Shown: piece after piece, positions 35,059 to 43,068 of the stretch
How positions within the stretch are numbered: the first letter of the stretch is position 1
How the letters are laid out: the number at the start of each line of letters is the position of its first letter
DNA from: RGZA01 sp964568585
GTDB taxonomy: Bacteria > Pseudomonadota > Alphaproteobacteria > UBA9219 > RGZA01
Length of the DNA stretch: 64,000 bases
Reading direction: 5' to 3'
Assembly (NCBI GenBank): GCA_964568585.1
Contig: CAZMQI010000002.1
Span: forward strand, 86,032-150,031
Position numbers and translations under genes: made by a program
Notes under the pieces: model-generated
Seen by the model: the letters and a program-made list of their open reading frames with translations, nothing else
Database searches by the model: none
What the model was told of the DNA's origin: nothing

Positions 35059-36030
35059 ATGAACAAACTAGAAATGATTGTTGTTACCGCGGGTCTCTCC
35101 CTCGTCATTGGGCTCAGCGCCGCCGTGTTCTGGCCAAAGCCAAAAGTTGAGGTGATTGATTTGCGTACCGTACGCATCGGACGGGTTGGGCAATCGGTGA
35201 GCTACGCGCCCTTCTATGTCGCCAAGCACAACAAAAAATTCGAAGAAGCCTTTGCCCAGTATGGATACAAAGTTGAATACTCAACCTTCTCTACACCTGA
35301 AGAAGTCAACATGGCATTCTTGAATGATCAGGTTGATGCGGTGTTCCAAAGCGATATCGTACCGGTCATCATGGCGAAGGCAGAAAAACTTCCGGTCTTC
35401 ATTGCACAGGTATCATCCACATATCTGGAACAATTGATGATCCCCACCGATAGCACCATCAAGACGATTGAAGAAATGCGCGACCGCAAAGTCATCGTGC
35501 ATAAGGGTTCCAGTAATCACTACAACCTTCGCAAAATGCTGGGCGTTGTGGGCGTAACCCCCAATGATTACGCGATTACCGAAATGCCAACGCGTGAAGC
35601 CATTGCGGCGATGAAAGAAGGCACGGTAGATGGCTGGGCGGTGAATTCACCCTATGCGGAACTAGGAGAACTTAGCCGCTACATGCGGCCCTTACCCAAG
35701 AGCGAAGCAAAAGCCTATAGCGTGCTGGTTGTGCGCGACAGCTTCAAGGCGCAAAAAGCCAAAGCTTTCCTTGATCTGGTCAATGTCCTTGATGAAGCAA
35801 AAGCATGGATACCCTTCAATGAAATCACCGCCATCACCATCACCGCAACCGAAATGGACATGCCGATTGAAGTGATGCGGAAGGCATTCTTCCGTCACAA
35901 CTGGGGGGCAAAGCTTGATGAATCAGCGGTCAACATCATGCAACCCTTTGCCGATTTCATGCGCGAACAAAAGATGATTGATGATGCCGTCGATATCCGC
36001 GGCACGCTCATTAAAACCAATCTGGATTAG
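35059..36030 (+). CDS. ABC transporter substrate-binding protein, NMT1/SsuA-like
   Basis: 323 residues from the ATG at 35059; a longer frame from 34954 would run through the operator and has no binding site. Residues 5-25 are a signal anchor or uncleaved signal (no lipobox Cys). The rest is a periplasmic-binding fold of the NMT1/THI5, TauA/SsuA type (VGQSVSYAPFYVAKHNKKFEEAFAQYG ... DAVFQSDIVPVIMAKAE). Such proteins bind taurine, sulfonates, nitrate, thiamine precursors or similar. No permease or ATPase is adjacent, so it is an orphan. The palindromic operators lie upstream. Confidence 0.82.
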   Translation: MNKLEMIVVTAGLSLVIGLSAAVFWPKPKVEVIDLRTVRIGRVGQSVSYAPFYVAKHNKKFEEAFAQYGYKVEYSTFSTPEEVNMAFLNDQVDAVFQSDIVPVIMAKAEKLPVFIAQVSSTYLEQLMIPTDSTIKTIEEMRDRKVIVHKGSSNHYNLRKMLGVVGVTPNDYAITEMPTREAIAAMKEGTVDGWAVNSPYAELGELSRYMRPLPKSEAKAYSVLVVRDSFKAQKAKAFLDLVNVLDEAKAWIPFNEITAITITATEMDMPIEVMRKAFFRHNWGAKLDESAVNIMQPFADFMREQKMIDDAVDIRGTLIKTNLD

Positions 36031-36033
36031 CGC

Positions 36034-36855
36034 CTAAAATAACTTTAACACGCTTTGTTGTGCCTGGTTCGAAATGCTGAGCGCGGAGATGCCAAGCTGG
36101 TTCTTCACCTGCAAGGCCAGCAAGTTCGCGGCCTCTTCATTAATATCACCGTTGGTCAGATTATCCGATGCTTCCTTCAGATTATCGATGGAGCTGGAAA
36201 TGAAATCCGAACGCGTGCTGATGATGGTAGCGTTATTGCTGATGCTTGCCTGCGTGGTACGCAATGTTGATGACGCCGTACCCAGATTGCTGAGCGCCGT
36301 GTTAATATCGCTATTATTGGCAAAGGCATTGGTGGAAGCAGCAACGCCAAGGCCAGTCGATGTCAAATCCGTATTGGCAATCGTCAAGGTGCTGGTACTG
36401 CTTTCATTGAAATTCACGGTGAGCGCACTTGATGTTCCATCAATCAGGTTACGGCCATTCAGACTTGAATCCTTGACCACATCATCAATCTGGCCGCGCA
36501 AATCATCAAATTGCTGCGCCAGTGCTGCGCGCTCCGTGGGGTCTTGGGTCTGCAAGGCCGCCGTTGCGATACCTTTGGCCTGATCGACCAGTTTGGATAC
36601 GGCATCGATACCGTTATTGGTCGCATTCAGGGTTTGCAGCGCTGTGGAGGTTGCATCCTTCACATTCGAAAGATCATTCGCTTTATCAAGGAATGCCTGG
36701 CTGGCAAAGAACGCGGTCGCATTATCAAGGGATGAGGTTACCTTCTTGCCGGTCGCCAGTTTCTTTTGCGCGGCGTTAAGGTCATTCGCGGTCTGCTGCA
36801 ACGCGGTCAGCGCGGTTTTTGAAGAAGATGACAATGATACGTTTGAAACAGCCAT
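36034..36855 (-). CDS. fliC: Flagellin
   Basis: 273 residues from the ATG at 36855 (MAVSNVSLSSSSKTAL), with AAGGAAT upstream; the frame to 36930 has no binding site. The conserved D0/D1 helices are at both ends (LNAAQKKLATGKKVTSSLDNATAFFASQ at about 30-60; the C-terminal LLALQVKNQLGISALSISNQAQQSVLKLF in pieces). The central variable domain is short. Exported by the flagellar type III system and polymerised into the filament. No flaF or flbT neighbour is present. It ends 4 nt from the stop of the convergent binding-protein gene. Confidence 0.93.
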   Translation of the reverse strand: MAVSNVSLSSSSKTALTALQQTANDLNAAQKKLATGKKVTSSLDNATAFFASQAFLDKANDLSNVKDATSTALQTLNATNNGIDAVSKLVDQAKGIATAALQTQDPTERAALAQQFDDLRGQIDDVVKDSSLNGRNLIDGTSSALTVNFNESSTSTLTIANTDLTSTGLGVAASTNAFANNSDINTALSNLGTASSTLRTTQASISNNATIISTRSDFISSSIDNLKEASDNLTNGDINEEAANLLALQVKNQLGISALSISNQAQQSVLKLF

Positions 36856-36928
36856 GGAATATTCCTTTAAAAAATCGCCTAAAAATATAGTAAGTACAAA
36901 TAAACCAAATAAACTTCGTCCAAATAGC

Positions 36929-36962
36929 AAAAAGCCTGGCCTAAAAATGGCCAGGACTTTTT
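36929..36962 (-). terminator. Terminator between rcdA and flagellin
   Basis: A stem CCTGGCC/GGCCAGG with a 7-nt loop, followed on the minus strand by CTTTTTGC. It lies after the rcdA stop and before the flagellin promoter, so flagellin is transcribed separately. Confidence 0.85.
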
Positions 36963-36989
36963 CCCGTAACTTATAAAACCAAAAAGCGT

Positions 36990-37457
36990 TTAGTTTGCAA
37001 CTTGCAGCGCAGTCACACCCATCTTCATCAGATGTGCTGGGTCAATTTCGTGTGCAGGTTGGCCACGTACTTGTTCGTCAAGACGGGCAACGCGCATATA
37101 CAATTTGTGGGTGCGTTCAAGCAAGCTACGCAGACCCTGTGGTAATTCTTCCATATCAGGACCGGTTTCATCGGTGCATTCAGGTCCACCGCCAAGTGCA
37201 AAGGCAGGAGCTTGGAATTGTTCGCGTGTGATTTCGCCGCTGTTCACTGCTTTCATCGCCAATAACCAGGTCATAATCTGAATGAGGCGCGCAGAAACGC
37301 GAGTATGGTGATAGCCAATATGCAGGCAATCAGGAAGGTTCAAGCTTTTACGATCCGATTGTTCATGGAACGCGATGTAGTTGCGCGCTTCCAGTGTGAG
37401 TGCAACACCTTCATCAAAGGTGCGGTCAATCGGGTTTTTAATCACGGACTTTTTCAT
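36990..37457 (-). CDS. rcdA: RcdA-type regulator of CtrA degradation (DUF1465)
   Basis: 155 residues, all helical. It carries the DUF1465 pattern: an N-terminal helix (DRTFDEGVALTLEARNYI), then RVSARLIQIMTWLLAMKAVNSGEITREQ (about residues 52-80), which is the conserved helix core. In Caulobacter RcdA is an adaptor in the CpdR/PopA/ClpXP pathway that destroys CtrA at the cell pole. Its presence is a strong alphaproteobacterial marker. AGGGGAG precedes the start. Identification is by pattern; confidence in the exact cell-cycle role is lower than in the family. Confidence 0.82.
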   Translation of the reverse strand: MKKSVIKNPIDRTFDEGVALTLEARNYIAFHEQSDRKSLNLPDCLHIGYHHTRVSARLIQIMTWLLAMKAVNSGEITREQFQAPAFALGGGPECTDETGPDMEELPQGLRSLLERTHKLYMRVARLDEQVRGQPAHEIDPAHLMKMGVTALQVAN

Positions 37458-37957
37458 TGAGTAGAAGCTCCCCTAGTTATTAAGCCTAACGTCATCCCGT
37501 GAATGATTGGTTATTATTGCACCGCATTTGAGCTATTTACCTTGTTGGTAACTTCTCGCGTGCGGCCTTCACAGGTTTGGCGTTGGCTCGTGGTTCAGTG
37601 GGGGCATAATGCGGGGAAGTCCTTAAAAAAAATCCAATAAATGCTTAGCAAAAGATGAAAATGGAATTGTACAAAACACCCCGAGGACGCCTTGCAGGGC
37701 AGGCAGAATCAGGGTTTTTTCGGGGACAGCCCGGGAGACGTTCACCTTTCCTTTACAAAAAACTTGGGAACGGACGTCAGAAAAATGCAGGCCTGTGGCT
37801 CATTTCTTTAACAAACCAGAAAAATCTTCTTAAAGCTTCATGAACATCTTGCGTTCAGGCCAAAGGCATGGTTCAAAGATGTCTCTTTTCCGTCCGCGAA
37901 GTTCTCTTTCCCGAGCGGTTGTGCCGCAAGGCACAGAGCGAATGGAACATAAAATAT
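37458..37957. other. 500-base region with rcdA promoter and a GNRA hairpin
   Basis: No convincing gene. A 62-codon ORF at 37655-37843 lacks a binding site and family features. The left part must hold the rcdA promoter. A perfect 6-bp stem with GCAA tetraloop (TGTGCC-GCAA-GGCACA, 37920-37935) lies 22 nt before tRNA-Gln and may be a leader structure. Confidence 0.4.
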
Positions 37958-38032
37958 TGGGGTATAGCCAAGCGGTAAGGCAACGGATTTTGATTCCGTC
38001 ATTCCTAGGTTCGATCCCTAGTACCCCAACCA
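37958..38032 (+). tRNA. tRNA-Gln (anticodon TTG)
   Basis: A complete cloverleaf. It has an acceptor TGGGGTA/TACCCCA, anticodon loop TTTTGAT (TTG), T-arm CCTAGGTTCGATCCCTAG region, discriminator A and an encoded CCA. Its 3' end is partly repeated 545 bp downstream. Confidence 0.96.
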
Positions 38033-38578
38033 TTTTTAAAAATAACAATAAATTTGTTAGGTCTGGAATAAATGTTTGAGCATTTTGATTTAGACTTATT
38101 CTTGAAAGTACTGCAGGGGCTCTTAACCCCAGTAATTGGCATAACCACAATTTGCATTGCATACCAGCAATATATCCAAAACAGAATAAAAACGCGCGCT
38201 GATTTATATGAAAAAAGGAAAGTAGTATACAGTGCTATTCAAGAATTGCTTTTAGCCATAAGAGATAAAAATCTTACTGACAGCACAGATATGCAGAAAT
38301 TCTTTACTGGCACATCAAATGCAGAATTTCTTTTTCCAAAAGATATACCAATTTATCTAGAAGAAATACGTAAAAAGTGTCTTCAGTTGAATGTAGCTCA
38401 TGCACGGTATCGAGATTACACACAACAGCCGCACCCGCCAGAGTATAACCATCAGCAAGTGGTAGATGATATGCACCAAGCATTAACTTGGCTAGCACAA
38501 CATCAAGAGAAGGGCGCATCAGATAAATTTAAACCTTATCTGAGCATCGTATAATTTAATCCCTGGCACCCCAACCAT
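38014..38578 (+). repeat. Imperfect direct repeat of the tRNA-Gln 3' end (att-like)
   Basis: The tRNA 3' end (38014-38033, ATCCCTAGTACCCCAACCAT) is repeated at 38559-38578 as ATCCCTGGCACCCCAACCAT, 18 of 20 identical. The repeats bracket AT-rich DNA with one 160-aa gene. This is the footprint expected of tRNA-targeted integration with loss of the integrase. A decayed second tRNA is the alternative. Confidence 0.55.
38072..38554 (+). CDS. Hypothetical membrane-anchored protein, 160 aa
   Basis: 160 residues. A hydrophobic segment at about residues 10-32 (LKVLQGLLTPVIGITTICIA) is followed by a charged helical cytoplasmic domain (KTRADLYEKRKVVYSAIQELLLAIRDKN). The layout resembles the small N-TM helical proteins common in genomic islands and defence regions, but I recognise no family. 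The gene is visibly richer in A and T than its neighbours and lies between the tRNA-Gln repeats, which points to acquisition by transfer. Confidence 0.7.
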   Translation: MFEHFDLDLFLKVLQGLLTPVIGITTICIAYQQYIQNRIKTRADLYEKRKVVYSAIQELLLAIRDKNLTDSTDMQKFFTGTSNAEFLFPKDIPIYLEEIRKKCLQLNVAHARYRDYTQQPHPPEYNHQQVVDDMHQALTWLAQHQEKGASDKFKPYLSIV

Positions 38579-38739
38579 GTTATTGCCCTCGGCTCTCGAA
38601 AACGACTGATTTATCTTCAGAGCTCACAGCAGAAAATGGTGCGACAAGCACTTTGCTTTCAACGCCTTACTGGCACCTACTCGACTCTCCATAAGCCACG
38701 GACTATCATTACACCTACTATTTGCTGATAGGAGCTTTC

Positions 38740-39510
38740 ATGGCGGTCACCTCTCTACCCACCATCATGCAAACACTTCCCTTGTTCTCTGGTCTCAGCG
38801 AACATGAAAAAAACGCAGTCACTCAATCCGGCAATATGCGGCGCTATACGTCCGGAGACCGTGTATTTTTATATGGCGACCGTATTGAACATTTTTATAT
38901 TATTCTGGAAGGTGCGGTACAACTTTACCGCGAGACACCCGATGGCCATGAAATGACAACGGATGTACTGATTGCAGGCGATACCATCGGCGAAACCGAA
39001 ATTCTGCAATCCGGTACCACCCATCAATTCAATGCGCTGGCCGTCAAAGAAACCGCTTTGATGGAATTTCCAACGAACTGGTTGAAGGAAAACGTTAAAC
39101 GCCACCCCATACTTGCGCTTAATCTGCTTTCCATGCTGTCGCGCCGTGCCCATATCGCAACCGTGGAGGCCGAGCACAAAACCACCATGAGCGCCGCACA
39201 ACAAATATCCTGTTTTCTGGAACGGCTATGCGTCCTTCATGATTTTGACCCGAAAGGATTTCAGCTTCCCTATAGCAAGACGCTCATCGCCTCACGTCTT
39301 GGCATGGAATTAGAAACCTTCTCGCGCGCGCTTTCCAAAATCCGCGATCACGGGATTGCAGTAAAGGGCATGAACGTTGCCTTCACGAACTTTGAGAAGA
39401 TGGAGCATTTTGCATGCAGCCATTGCTCGATTGCCGGCGACTGCCCGGAACATGAAGCACTAAAAGCACAATCCCAAACCCCGCAACGCCATATTTCCCA
39501 AGCGGGTTAA
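38740..39510 (+). CDS. Crp/Fnr family regulator with C-terminal Cys cluster
   Basis: 256 residues from the ATG at 38740, with TAGGAG upstream. Residues ~10-125 form the cyclic-nucleotide-binding beta roll. The C-terminal winged helix contains YSKTLIASRLGMELETFSRALSKI as recognition module, like FNR/Dnr. The N-terminal Cys set of FNR is absent, but the tail has HFACSHCSIAGDC (Cys226, Cys229, Cys235), unusual for the family and potentially redox- or cluster-binding. FNR-type boxes at 40104 and 43960 and the nearby cbb3 cluster make it the likely local oxygen regulator (inference). Its stop overlaps the convergent gene by TTAA. Confidence 0.88.
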   Translation: MAVTSLPTIMQTLPLFSGLSEHEKNAVTQSGNMRRYTSGDRVFLYGDRIEHFYIILEGAVQLYRETPDGHEMTTDVLIAGDTIGETEILQSGTTHQFNALAVKETALMEFPTNWLKENVKRHPILALNLLSMLSRRAHIATVEAEHKTTMSAAQQISCFLERLCVLHDFDPKGFQLPYSKTLIASRLGMELETFSRALSKIRDHGIAVKGMNVAFTNFEKMEHFACSHCSIAGDCPEHEALKAQSQTPQRHISQAG

Positions 39511-40037
39511 GCCACTTGTGGCAACACACCTTCCAGATGTTTGAGCAGGTTATGGCCCTTGTAATGGGTGAGATCTTTGGAAAGCACACCAACCACCTTA
39601 TGCGCGACATCTCCCCTTAAGGCTTCCTTTAACAAGCCAAGCATTTTGGGCGGAGCAACCAATACCAGCCTGTCGAAGGCCTTTTTTGTGCTGGCCAATT
39701 CCAAATCCAGCGCAATTTTTTTCATGAAATGATGCTTAACTTCATCATGTATATTCATATTCGGTGAATACATATGGTGCGCCGGGCCAGAGCCTTTAAA
39801 CATCGAGCCCATCGTGCGCTTCTTGAATTCATAGATATGCGGCGATGCCGCTTTCCAGTTTGTGCCGGCTACAGGCACAAGATTAGCGGCCGTTGTTTGA
39901 ACATTATATAAACGCTTATTACCGAAAAGCGGCATACGCCGTGTTTTCGTGCCAAGCTGATAAACCTGCGCCTGCTTTCCATCAGCGACAACCACCCATG
40001 TGACGGGAAGTTTTTGAATTGATATGTCCTGACTCAT
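39507..40037 (-). CDS. Host-attachment / BaeRF-like family protein
   Basis: 176 residues. It begins with VTWVVVADGKQAQVYQLG, the signature of the Host_attach family, first named for Agrobacterium attachment and later linked by sequence analysis to bacterial eRF1/Pelota-like (BaeRF) domains. The C-terminal half (DRLVLVAPPKMLGLLKEAL ... SKDLTHYKGHNLLKHL) is typical. Cytoplasmic, with no signal. Its true role is unproven; the eRF1-like relation hints at ribosome or tRNA interaction. It shares a divergent promoter with a perfect FNR box with the RNase operon. Confidence 0.85.
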   Translation of the reverse strand: MSQDISIQKLPVTWVVVADGKQAQVYQLGTKTRRMPLFGNKRLYNVQTTAANLVPVAGTNWKAASPHIYEFKKRTMGSMFKGSGPAHHMYSPNMNIHDEVKHHFMKKIALDLELASTKKAFDRLVLVAPPKMLGLLKEALRGDVAHKVVGVLSKDLTHYKGHNLLKHLEGVLPQVA

Positions 40038-40100
40038 AAAAAATCTCTCTGGTAGTGTTTGGGTCTAACGTCCGTATGGGAGCAGATTGTTAAGGATAAA

Positions 40101-40120
40101 CATTTGATATAGATCAAATG
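40101..40120. promoter_or_regulatory. Perfect FNR/Anr box in a divergent promoter
   Basis: TTGAT-ATAG-ATCAA (40104-40117) matches the FNR consensus exactly, and the dyad extends to CATTTGAT/ATCAAATG (40101-40120). It lies 64 nt from the host-attachment start and 88 nt from the RNase start, so it could activate both. Confidence 0.85.
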
Positions 40121-40207
40121 AATTTGGGTATTTATAGCCGAATATGACCTATCATACGAAAGTGAAACAGCCACACAACACATTGATAAACTGGAACCAA
40201 TCGCCTG

Positions 40208-41578
40208 ATGACAAAGAACTCCGTTAAACTTACTTTTTGTGGCGCCAGCCGTACCGTTACAGGTTCCAAATATCTGTTGGAAGTCGGTAAGTTCAAAATG
40301 CTCATTGATTGTGGGTTGTTCGAAGGTTGGAAAGAACTGCGCCAACGCAACTGGCAACCGGTGCCATTTAATCCACACGAACTGGACGCAGTCATTCTCA
40401 CCCATGCACATCTGGATCACAGCGGTGCCGTACCGTTGATTATCAAGCAAGGCTATCGCGGCCCCATCTATGCATCGCCTGCCACGCGCGAGTTGTGCTC
40501 CATTCTTCTTCCTGATAGCGGACATTTGCAGGAAGAAGATGCCGAACATGCCAATCGTCACGGCTGGAGCAGGCACACACCTGCATTGCCGCTATATACC
40601 GCGCAAGAAGCAGAAGAAAGCCTGGAACAATTCCGCGATGTAAATTTTGGTGAAACGCTGCAACTTGACCATGGGCGCATTACCGTGCGCTTACAGCGTG
40701 CGGGGCATATATTAGGCGCTGCCTCCATTTTAGTAACCACGCCCGATTGTTCCTTGTTCTTTTCGGGCGATGTCGGGCGGCCACATGACCCATTAATGGT
40801 GGCGCCAGAAGCACCACCTGCAGCTGATTATTACATTGTCGAGTCTACCTATGGTGCGCGATTGCACGACCCACGCGACGTGATGGATCAGATAGCGGAT
40901 ACGATATGCCGTACTGCTGCACGTGGCGGCACAATTTTAGTGCCCGCTTTTGCGGTAGGGCGTACCCAAAGCCTGCTGTATTATCTTGCCGCATTACGAC
41001 AAAAACAAAAAATTCCCGATATGCCAATTTATCTGGACAGTCCCATGGCAATCAACGCCACCGACCTGTTTTGTAAGTATGACAAAACGCATACCCATAA
41101 AGATGTTGCACATTTCTGTAATATCGCCAGCTATACTCGCACGCGCGAAGAATCAAAGAAGCTGGATGCAAATCCGATGCCCTCCATCATCATCGCTGCC
41201 AGCGGGATGTTGACGGGTGGACGCATCTTACATCATCTCAAACATTTTCTGGGTGATGCACGGCACACCGTCATGCTGACCGGCTATCAATCCGATGGAA
41301 CCCGTGGCGATCTTTTGCTGCGCGGCGTTGAAACGATAAAAATCCATGGCACGGAATGGCCCGTAAAGGCTGAAATAGTTAGCCTGCAGAACATCTCCGC
41401 CCATGCCGATTATCAGGAAATGGTGGATTGGCTAAAACAGTCAAAAAAGCCGCCAAAACGCATCTATTTAGTGCATGGGAATGATGAAGCAGTACAGGGC
41501 ATGGCAGCGCAGGTCGAAACACAGCTAAAATGGAAAACAACCATTCCATCGCACATGCAAGAGGACATATTGGTATGA
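40208..41578 (+). CDS. Beta-CASP metallo-beta-lactamase RNase (Ysh1/CPSF-like)
   Basis: 456 residues. The metallo-beta-lactamase domain has the zinc motif THAHLDHSG (about residue 64) and a second His region. The beta-CASP domain carries the DSPMAINAT block, the SIIIAASGMLTGGR motif and a final HADYQEMVDW-type His. Homologues are RNA endonucleases/5' exonucleases (CPSF-73, Ysh1, TTHA0252). It is first in an operon with a nucleoside/AMP phosphorylase and a PRPP-synthetase homologue under an FNR box, so it may supply ribonucleotides from RNA (inference). Its stop overlaps the next start (ATGA). Confidence 0.92.
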   Translation: MTKNSVKLTFCGASRTVTGSKYLLEVGKFKMLIDCGLFEGWKELRQRNWQPVPFNPHELDAVILTHAHLDHSGAVPLIIKQGYRGPIYASPATRELCSILLPDSGHLQEEDAEHANRHGWSRHTPALPLYTAQEAEESLEQFRDVNFGETLQLDHGRITVRLQRAGHILGAASILVTTPDCSLFFSGDVGRPHDPLMVAPEAPPAADYYIVESTYGARLHDPRDVMDQIADTICRTAARGGTILVPAFAVGRTQSLLYYLAALRQKQKIPDMPIYLDSPMAINATDLFCKYDKTHTHKDVAHFCNIASYTRTREESKKLDANPMPSIIIAASGMLTGGRILHHLKHFLGDARHTVMLTGYQSDGTRGDLLLRGVETIKIHGTEWPVKAEIVSLQNISAHADYQEMVDWLKQSKKPPKRIYLVHGNDEAVQGMAAQVETQLKWKTTIPSHMQEDILV

Positions 41579-43065
41579 GCATCACCCTGCGCGCAAAACG
41601 TGTCGGCATTGATACCTATCACGAACCCACGATTTTTCTGCACCGTGAATGCACCATCAGCCGCGCACAGGGATTTGAAGTGCAATCGCGTGTATTGGTA
41701 AAAAGCAAAAAAGCGGAATATGTAGCAAAAATCAGTATTGTTACCTTACCCACGCTAAATGCCTGCGAAGCAGGACTGTCGGATATGCTCTGGGCGGATT
41801 TGCAATTAGACGAAGGCGAAGACATCACGGTGTCGTACCCGGCACCGCTTTATTCCTTCAGCCATGTGCGCGCCAAGATATTCGGCAAGACGCTTTCGCA
41901 AGATGCGATGCACGACATCATCCGGGACGTCACCGCCCAGCGCTATTCGGGCGTCGAGATTGCGGCGTTTCTTACCGCTTGCTCGGGCGATCGCCTCAAT
42001 CACGATGAGATTATATCGCTCACACATGCGATGGTCGATTCCGGAAAGAAAATCGATTGGGGCAGCGCAATTGTGCTTGATAAACATTGCATCGGCGGCC
42101 TTCCCGGCAATCGCACGACACCGATTGTGGTTGCAATTATAGCTGCCAACGGCTTGATGATTCCAAAAACATCCTCACGCGCTATTACCTCTTCAGCTGG
42201 GACAGCAGATATGATGGAGGTGCTGGCCCCCGTTGATCTCAGCCTTGAAGAGATGCGTAAAGTCGTTCAAAAAGAATCCGGTTGTCTTGTCTGGGGTGGA
42301 CGCGCCGAACTCAGTCCTGCTGATGATGCACTCATACGTATTGAACGTTTGCTGGGTCTTGATAATGAAGGACAGCTCATTGCATCCGTCCTTTCCAAAA
42401 AAATCGCCGCAGGATCAAAACAGATCTTGATTGATATACCCGTTGGGGCAACCACCAAAATGCGTAATATGGAAAAAGCGCAGACATTTTCACGGCTGTT
42501 TGTAGCCATTGGCACTGCGCTTGGCCTGAACATCGCAACACACATCAGCAACGAAGAAGCGCCAGTTGGGCGCGGCATTGGCCCCGCGCTTGAAGCACGC
42601 GATGTCATTGCGGTATTAAAAGACCAGCCGGATGCTCCTGCCGATTTGCGCGAACGCGCCCTCACACTTGCTGGAAAACTGCTCAGCCTTGCAACAGGGT
42701 TTACGCCTGACAAAGCCATGATGGTGGCCAGAGAAACACTGGAAAGCGGCCGTGCATGGCAGAAATTCCAAGCCATCTGTGAAGCACAAGGCGGCATGCA
42801 CGCTATTCCGCAGGCGCGGCTCACGCATCCGGTGCTTTCCACAAAGCAAGGAAAACTGACACGCTGGGACAACCGCAAACTGGCGCAAGCAGCAAAGTTT
42901 GCAGGTGCGCCGCATGATAAAGCGGCGGGTTTGGATTTACATGTCCGTCTTGGTGAAACAGTCCATAACCAGCAACCGCTTTTCACCCTGCACGCGGAAA
43001 CCAAAGGCGAGATGGAATATGCAATCCAGTATGTCGACACCAATACGCTTTTTGACATCGGCTAA
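41575..43065 (+). CDS. AMP phosphorylase / thymidine phosphorylase family protein
   Basis: 496 residues from the ATG at 41575, which overlaps the RNase stop in ATGA. It has an extra N-terminal domain (~80 residues), as in archaeal AMP phosphorylases, then the pyrimidine-phosphorylase core with KHCIGGLPGNRTTPIVVAI (about residue 165) and SSRAITSSAGTADMMEVL. The phosphate-binding Lys and Ser are present. Archaeal relatives convert AMP, CMP or UMP to ribose 1,5-bisphosphate plus base; thymidine phosphorylase lacks the N-domain. I favour the nucleotide activity. Three nucleotides separate it from the PRPP-synthetase gene. Confidence 0.88.
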   Translation: MSITLRAKRVGIDTYHEPTIFLHRECTISRAQGFEVQSRVLVKSKKAEYVAKISIVTLPTLNACEAGLSDMLWADLQLDEGEDITVSYPAPLYSFSHVRAKIFGKTLSQDAMHDIIRDVTAQRYSGVEIAAFLTACSGDRLNHDEIISLTHAMVDSGKKIDWGSAIVLDKHCIGGLPGNRTTPIVVAIIAANGLMIPKTSSRAITSSAGTADMMEVLAPVDLSLEEMRKVVQKESGCLVWGGRAELSPADDALIRIERLLGLDNEGQLIASVLSKKIAAGSKQILIDIPVGATTKMRNMEKAQTFSRLFVAIGTALGLNIATHISNEEAPVGRGIGPALEARDVIAVLKDQPDAPADLRERALTLAGKLLSLATGFTPDKAMMVARETLESGRAWQKFQAICEAQGGMHAIPQARLTHPVLSTKQGKLTRWDNRKLAQAAKFAGAPHDKAAGLDLHVRLGETVHNQQPLFTLHAETKGEMEYAIQYVDTNTLFDIG

Positions 43066-43068
43066 CCC

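Noticed and set aside
42267..43058. 263-codon minus-strand ORF opposite the AMP/thymidine phosphorylase
   Set aside because: Ser/Arg/Cys-rich shadow of a well-supported gene.
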